NCBI GenBank assembly: GCA_964561455.1
Contig: CAZLPS010000027.1
Span: 1 to 43,321 of the forward strand
Source: JABDGR01 sp964561455
GTDB taxonomy: Bacteria; Verrucomicrobiota; Verrucomicrobiia; Opitutales; JABDGR01
Direction: 5' to 3'
Length of the DNA stretch: 43,321 nucleotides
Position 1 is the first letter of the stretch; the number at the start of each line of letters is the position of its first letter. This document shows, piece after piece, positions 42,693-43,321 of this stretch. The translations under genes and the position numbers were made by a program. The notes under the pieces were generated by a model. That model did not search any database, was not told where the DNA came from, and was given only the letters and a program-made list of their open reading frames with translations.

Positions 42693-43321
42693 TTACGCGA
42701 CTTTTTTTTGCGCCCGGCCATGGCGCCATTCGATGAAGTTCTTGAGCACCATCGTGACCAGGGCCAGCATGGTGAGAAGGGACGCGCACGCAAACGCCCC
42801 CGCATAGGTGCCCGGCGATTGATAAAGCAATTCAATGTGCAGTGGCAAAGTGTTCGTCTGCCCGCGAATGTGACCCGAAACGACCGACACCGCGCCGAAT
42901 TCCCCCATCGCCCGGGCGTTGCACAGAATCACGCCATAGAACAGGCCCCACTTGATGTTGGGCACCGTGACCCGCCAAAAGGTCTGCCAGCCATTGGCCC
43001 CCAGCGTTAATGCCGCGTATTCTTCGTCATTGCCCTGCGCTTCCATCATCGGGATGAGTTCGCGGGCGACAAAGGGGAAAGTCACAAACACCGTGGCCAG
43101 TACAATGCCCGGCACCGCAAAAATAACTTTGTAATCGTGGTCCATCAGCCAACCACCAATCCACCCCTGCCGCCCGAAGATCAGCACATAGACCAAACCC
43201 GAAATCACCGGCGAGACTGCAAACGGCAGATCCACCAGGGTAATAAGGAGGCTGCGGCCGGGAAACTGGTACTTGGCCAGGCACCAGGCGGCGGCGACCC
43301 CGAAAATCGTATTCAGCGGCA
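42693..43321 (-). CDS. cysW: sulfate ABC transporter permease, partial
   Basis: The 5' end lies outside the window. The visible frame begins NTIFGVAAAWCLAKYQFPG and continues VDLPFAVSPVISGLVYVLIFG, the CysW signature region. EEYAALTLGANGWQTFWRVTVP is the EAA loop that contacts CysA, and ARAMGEFGAVSVVSGHIRGQTNTLPLHIE is typical of sulfate permeases (read in parts). About 208 residues are present. cysT is expected further to the right. Confidence 0.93.
   Translation of the reverse strand, partial: PLNTIFGVAAAWCLAKYQFPGRSLLITLVDLPFAVSPVISGLVYVLIFGRQGWIGGWLMDHDYKVIFAVPGIVLATVFVTFPFVARELIPMMEAQGNDEEYAALTLGANGWQTFWRVTVPNIKWGLFYGVILCNARAMGEFGAVSVVSGHIRGQTNTLPLHIELLYQSPGTYAGAFACASLLTMLALVTMVLKNFIEWRHGRAQKKVA

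Overview
The window looks like a chromosomal segment of a GC-rich, Gram-negative bacterium, most probably a member of the Verrucomicrobiota (inference). The grounds are its protein make-up, poor Shine-Dalgarno signals, and dispersed palindromes and word-like intergenic repeats. No rRNA, phage, classical insertion sequence or CRISPR array was seen. The left end carries tRNA-Thr(CGT); the right end is cut inside a sulfate permease gene.

Layout. 1-2.0 kb: 8-bp tandem repeat, tRNA, palindromic repeats, a DUF4279-like gene and an unusual free-standing EF-G domain-IV-like protein. 2.0-5.2 kb: DUF1761 membrane protein, CobW-family metal GTPase with a His-rich loop, and a ModA-like lipoprotein. 5.3-8.3 kb: a partner-switching module (receiver; RsbW-like kinase/GAF/SpoIIE phosphatase; STAS antagonist) followed by a 24-bp tandem repeat and stacked hairpins. 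8.7-13.8 kb: beta-propeller protein, RidA-like protein, 2-hydroxyacid dehydrogenase, and an ABC ATPase/permease pair with a small membrane protein. 13.9-16.6 kb: a Gfo/Idh oxidoreductase and a sugar-phosphate isomerase-like protein separated by a GxxExxY gene with inverted repeats at both ends. 16.8-21.4 kb: an AbiEii-type toxin-antitoxin pair, proB, frr, pyrH, and a second nucleotidyltransferase pair whose catalytic gene looks frameshifted. 21.5-32.6 kb: PTS enzyme I, a SUMF1-like membrane protein, an arsR-arsC-aquaglyceroporin arsenic cluster, an MFS transporter, a CtaG-like protein, an ECF sigma/anti-sigma pair, and dnaX.

32.8-43.3 kb is the most interesting part: a sulfur island. A tightly packed minus-strand operon encodes a Family 2A encapsulin shell, a SufS-type cysteine desulfurase with a long disordered N-terminal extension (the expected cargo), a rhodanese with membrane segments, and an EpsC-type serine O-acetyltransferase. 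Sulfate-uptake genes (sbp on one side, cysW-cysA on the other) and a flavoprotein flank it. The likely logic is sulfate import, then O-acetylserine and cysteine formation, then desulfuration of cysteine inside a protein compartment that could hold sulfur, with the rhodanese handling sulfane sulfur. Shell plus desulfurase cargo is an established pairing; the four-gene arrangement, the membrane rhodanese and the shared promoter-like motif are what deserve checking here.

All functions are assigned by reading the sequences; no database search was run. Gene starts are often uncertain because ribosome binding sites are weak.
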